Origin: CALBPI01 sp039033995
GTDB lineage: Bacteria; Pseudomonadota; Gammaproteobacteria; Steroidobacterales; Woeseiaceae
Direction: 5' to 3'
DNA: 64,000 nucleotides
Assembly: GCA_039033995.1 (NCBI GenBank)
Contig: JBCCBP010000005.1
Coordinates: 1-64,000 of the forward strand
The notes under the pieces were generated by a model. That model saw only the letters and a list, made by a program, of their open reading frames with translations, was not told where the DNA came from and made no database searches. This document shows, one piece after another, positions 63,839 to 64,000 of this stretch (position 1 is the first letter of the stretch; every line of letters begins with the position of its first letter). The position numbers and the translations under genes are program-made.

Positions 63839-64000
63839 TCACGCCTTCACCAGCGTGCCGAGCGGCTCGCCGTCGATAACCCGGGTCAAGGCATCCGCTT
63901 CGGTCATATCAAACACGCGCAGTGGTACTTCGTTATCACGACACATCACGATTGCGGTGGCGTCCATCACGTTCAGGCGATCTGCCAGTACGCGGTCAAA
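63839..64000 (-). CDS. pyrH: PyrH, UMP kinase (C-terminal end only)
   Basis: Only the last 53 residues are in the window. The segment RLNVMDATAIVMCRDN, then PLRVFDM and GTLVKA, matches the UMP kinase C-terminus. The pyrH-frr order supports this. The rest lies past position 64000. Confidence 0.9.
   Translation of the reverse strand, partial: FDRVLADRLNVMDATAIVMCRDNEVPLRVFDMTEADALTRVIDGEPLGTLVKA

Overview
The window is one densely packed stretch of a gammaproteobacterial chromosome, moderately GC-rich, with about 62 protein genes, no tRNA or rRNA gene, no CRISPR array and no insertion sequence that I can see. Almost every block is a housekeeping cluster in the order known from Gammaproteobacteria. 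Several details point toward the Xanthomonadales/Woeseiales/Chromatiales side rather than the enterics: an alpha-proteobacterial or mitochondrial type sdhCDAB, yqaA between pcm and nlpD, an S-methylthioinosine phosphorylase beside nagZ, and a Mth938-like gene near recJ. I cannot fix the genus. No gene-free stretch exceeds 300 bases; the longest is 238 bases (47024-47261).

Layout. 1-814: the start of fliE, the 3' end of a fleR/flrC flagellar regulator and the 5' end of msbA; the last two are joined head to tail at about position 603, so both are broken there. 827-8046: exbB-exbD, comEC, a DUF2062 gene and lolC-lolE-lolD (envelope energy transduction, DNA uptake, lipoprotein sorting). 8194-12777: a small BamE-like exported protein, mfd and csiV. 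12784-17724: a PAS/degenerate-GGDEF protein, mtiP, nagZ, rlmD and an exonuclease. 17717-24242: acpS, pdxJ, recO, era, rnc, a DUF4845 gene, lepB and lepA. 24314-27352: a glutaredoxin-like gene, rseC-rseB-rseA-rpoE and a sigma-E type promoter in front of rpoE. 27383-31770: ygfX, sdhE, sdhB, sdhA, sdhD, sdhC and an SdhAF4-like gene, with ygfZ divergent. 32718-38454: lysS, prfB (programmed frameshift), recJ, an unnamed conserved gene and a Mth938-like gene. 38467-43185: nlpD, yqaA, pcm, surE, smr, truD, ftsB. 43218-49518: eno, kdsA, pyrG, tilS, accA. 49593-64000: dnaE, rnhB, lpxB, lpxA, fabZ, lpxD, skp, bamA, rseP, cdsA, uppS, frr and the end of pyrH.

How the genes fit together. Much of the window builds or guards the outer membrane. 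fabZ, lpxD, lpxA, lpxB and kdsA make lipid A and Kdo, LolCDE sorts lipoproteins, Skp and BamA place outer-membrane proteins, and RpoE, RseA, RseB and RseP form the stress circuit that watches this process. The sdh block carries homologues of mitochondrial assembly factors (SdhE, SdhAF4, YgfZ).

The points most worth a second look are: (i) the fleR/msbA chimera at about 603; (ii) ispD, ispF and dxr are all absent from the two conserved loci where they normally sit, which suggests a non-MEP source of isoprenoid precursors; (iii) a long terminator-like hairpin with a 9-codon reading frame in front of pyrG; (iv) a catalytically dead GGDEF domain that keeps its c-di-GMP inhibitory-site motif; and (v) assembly-factor genes clustered around the sdh operon.
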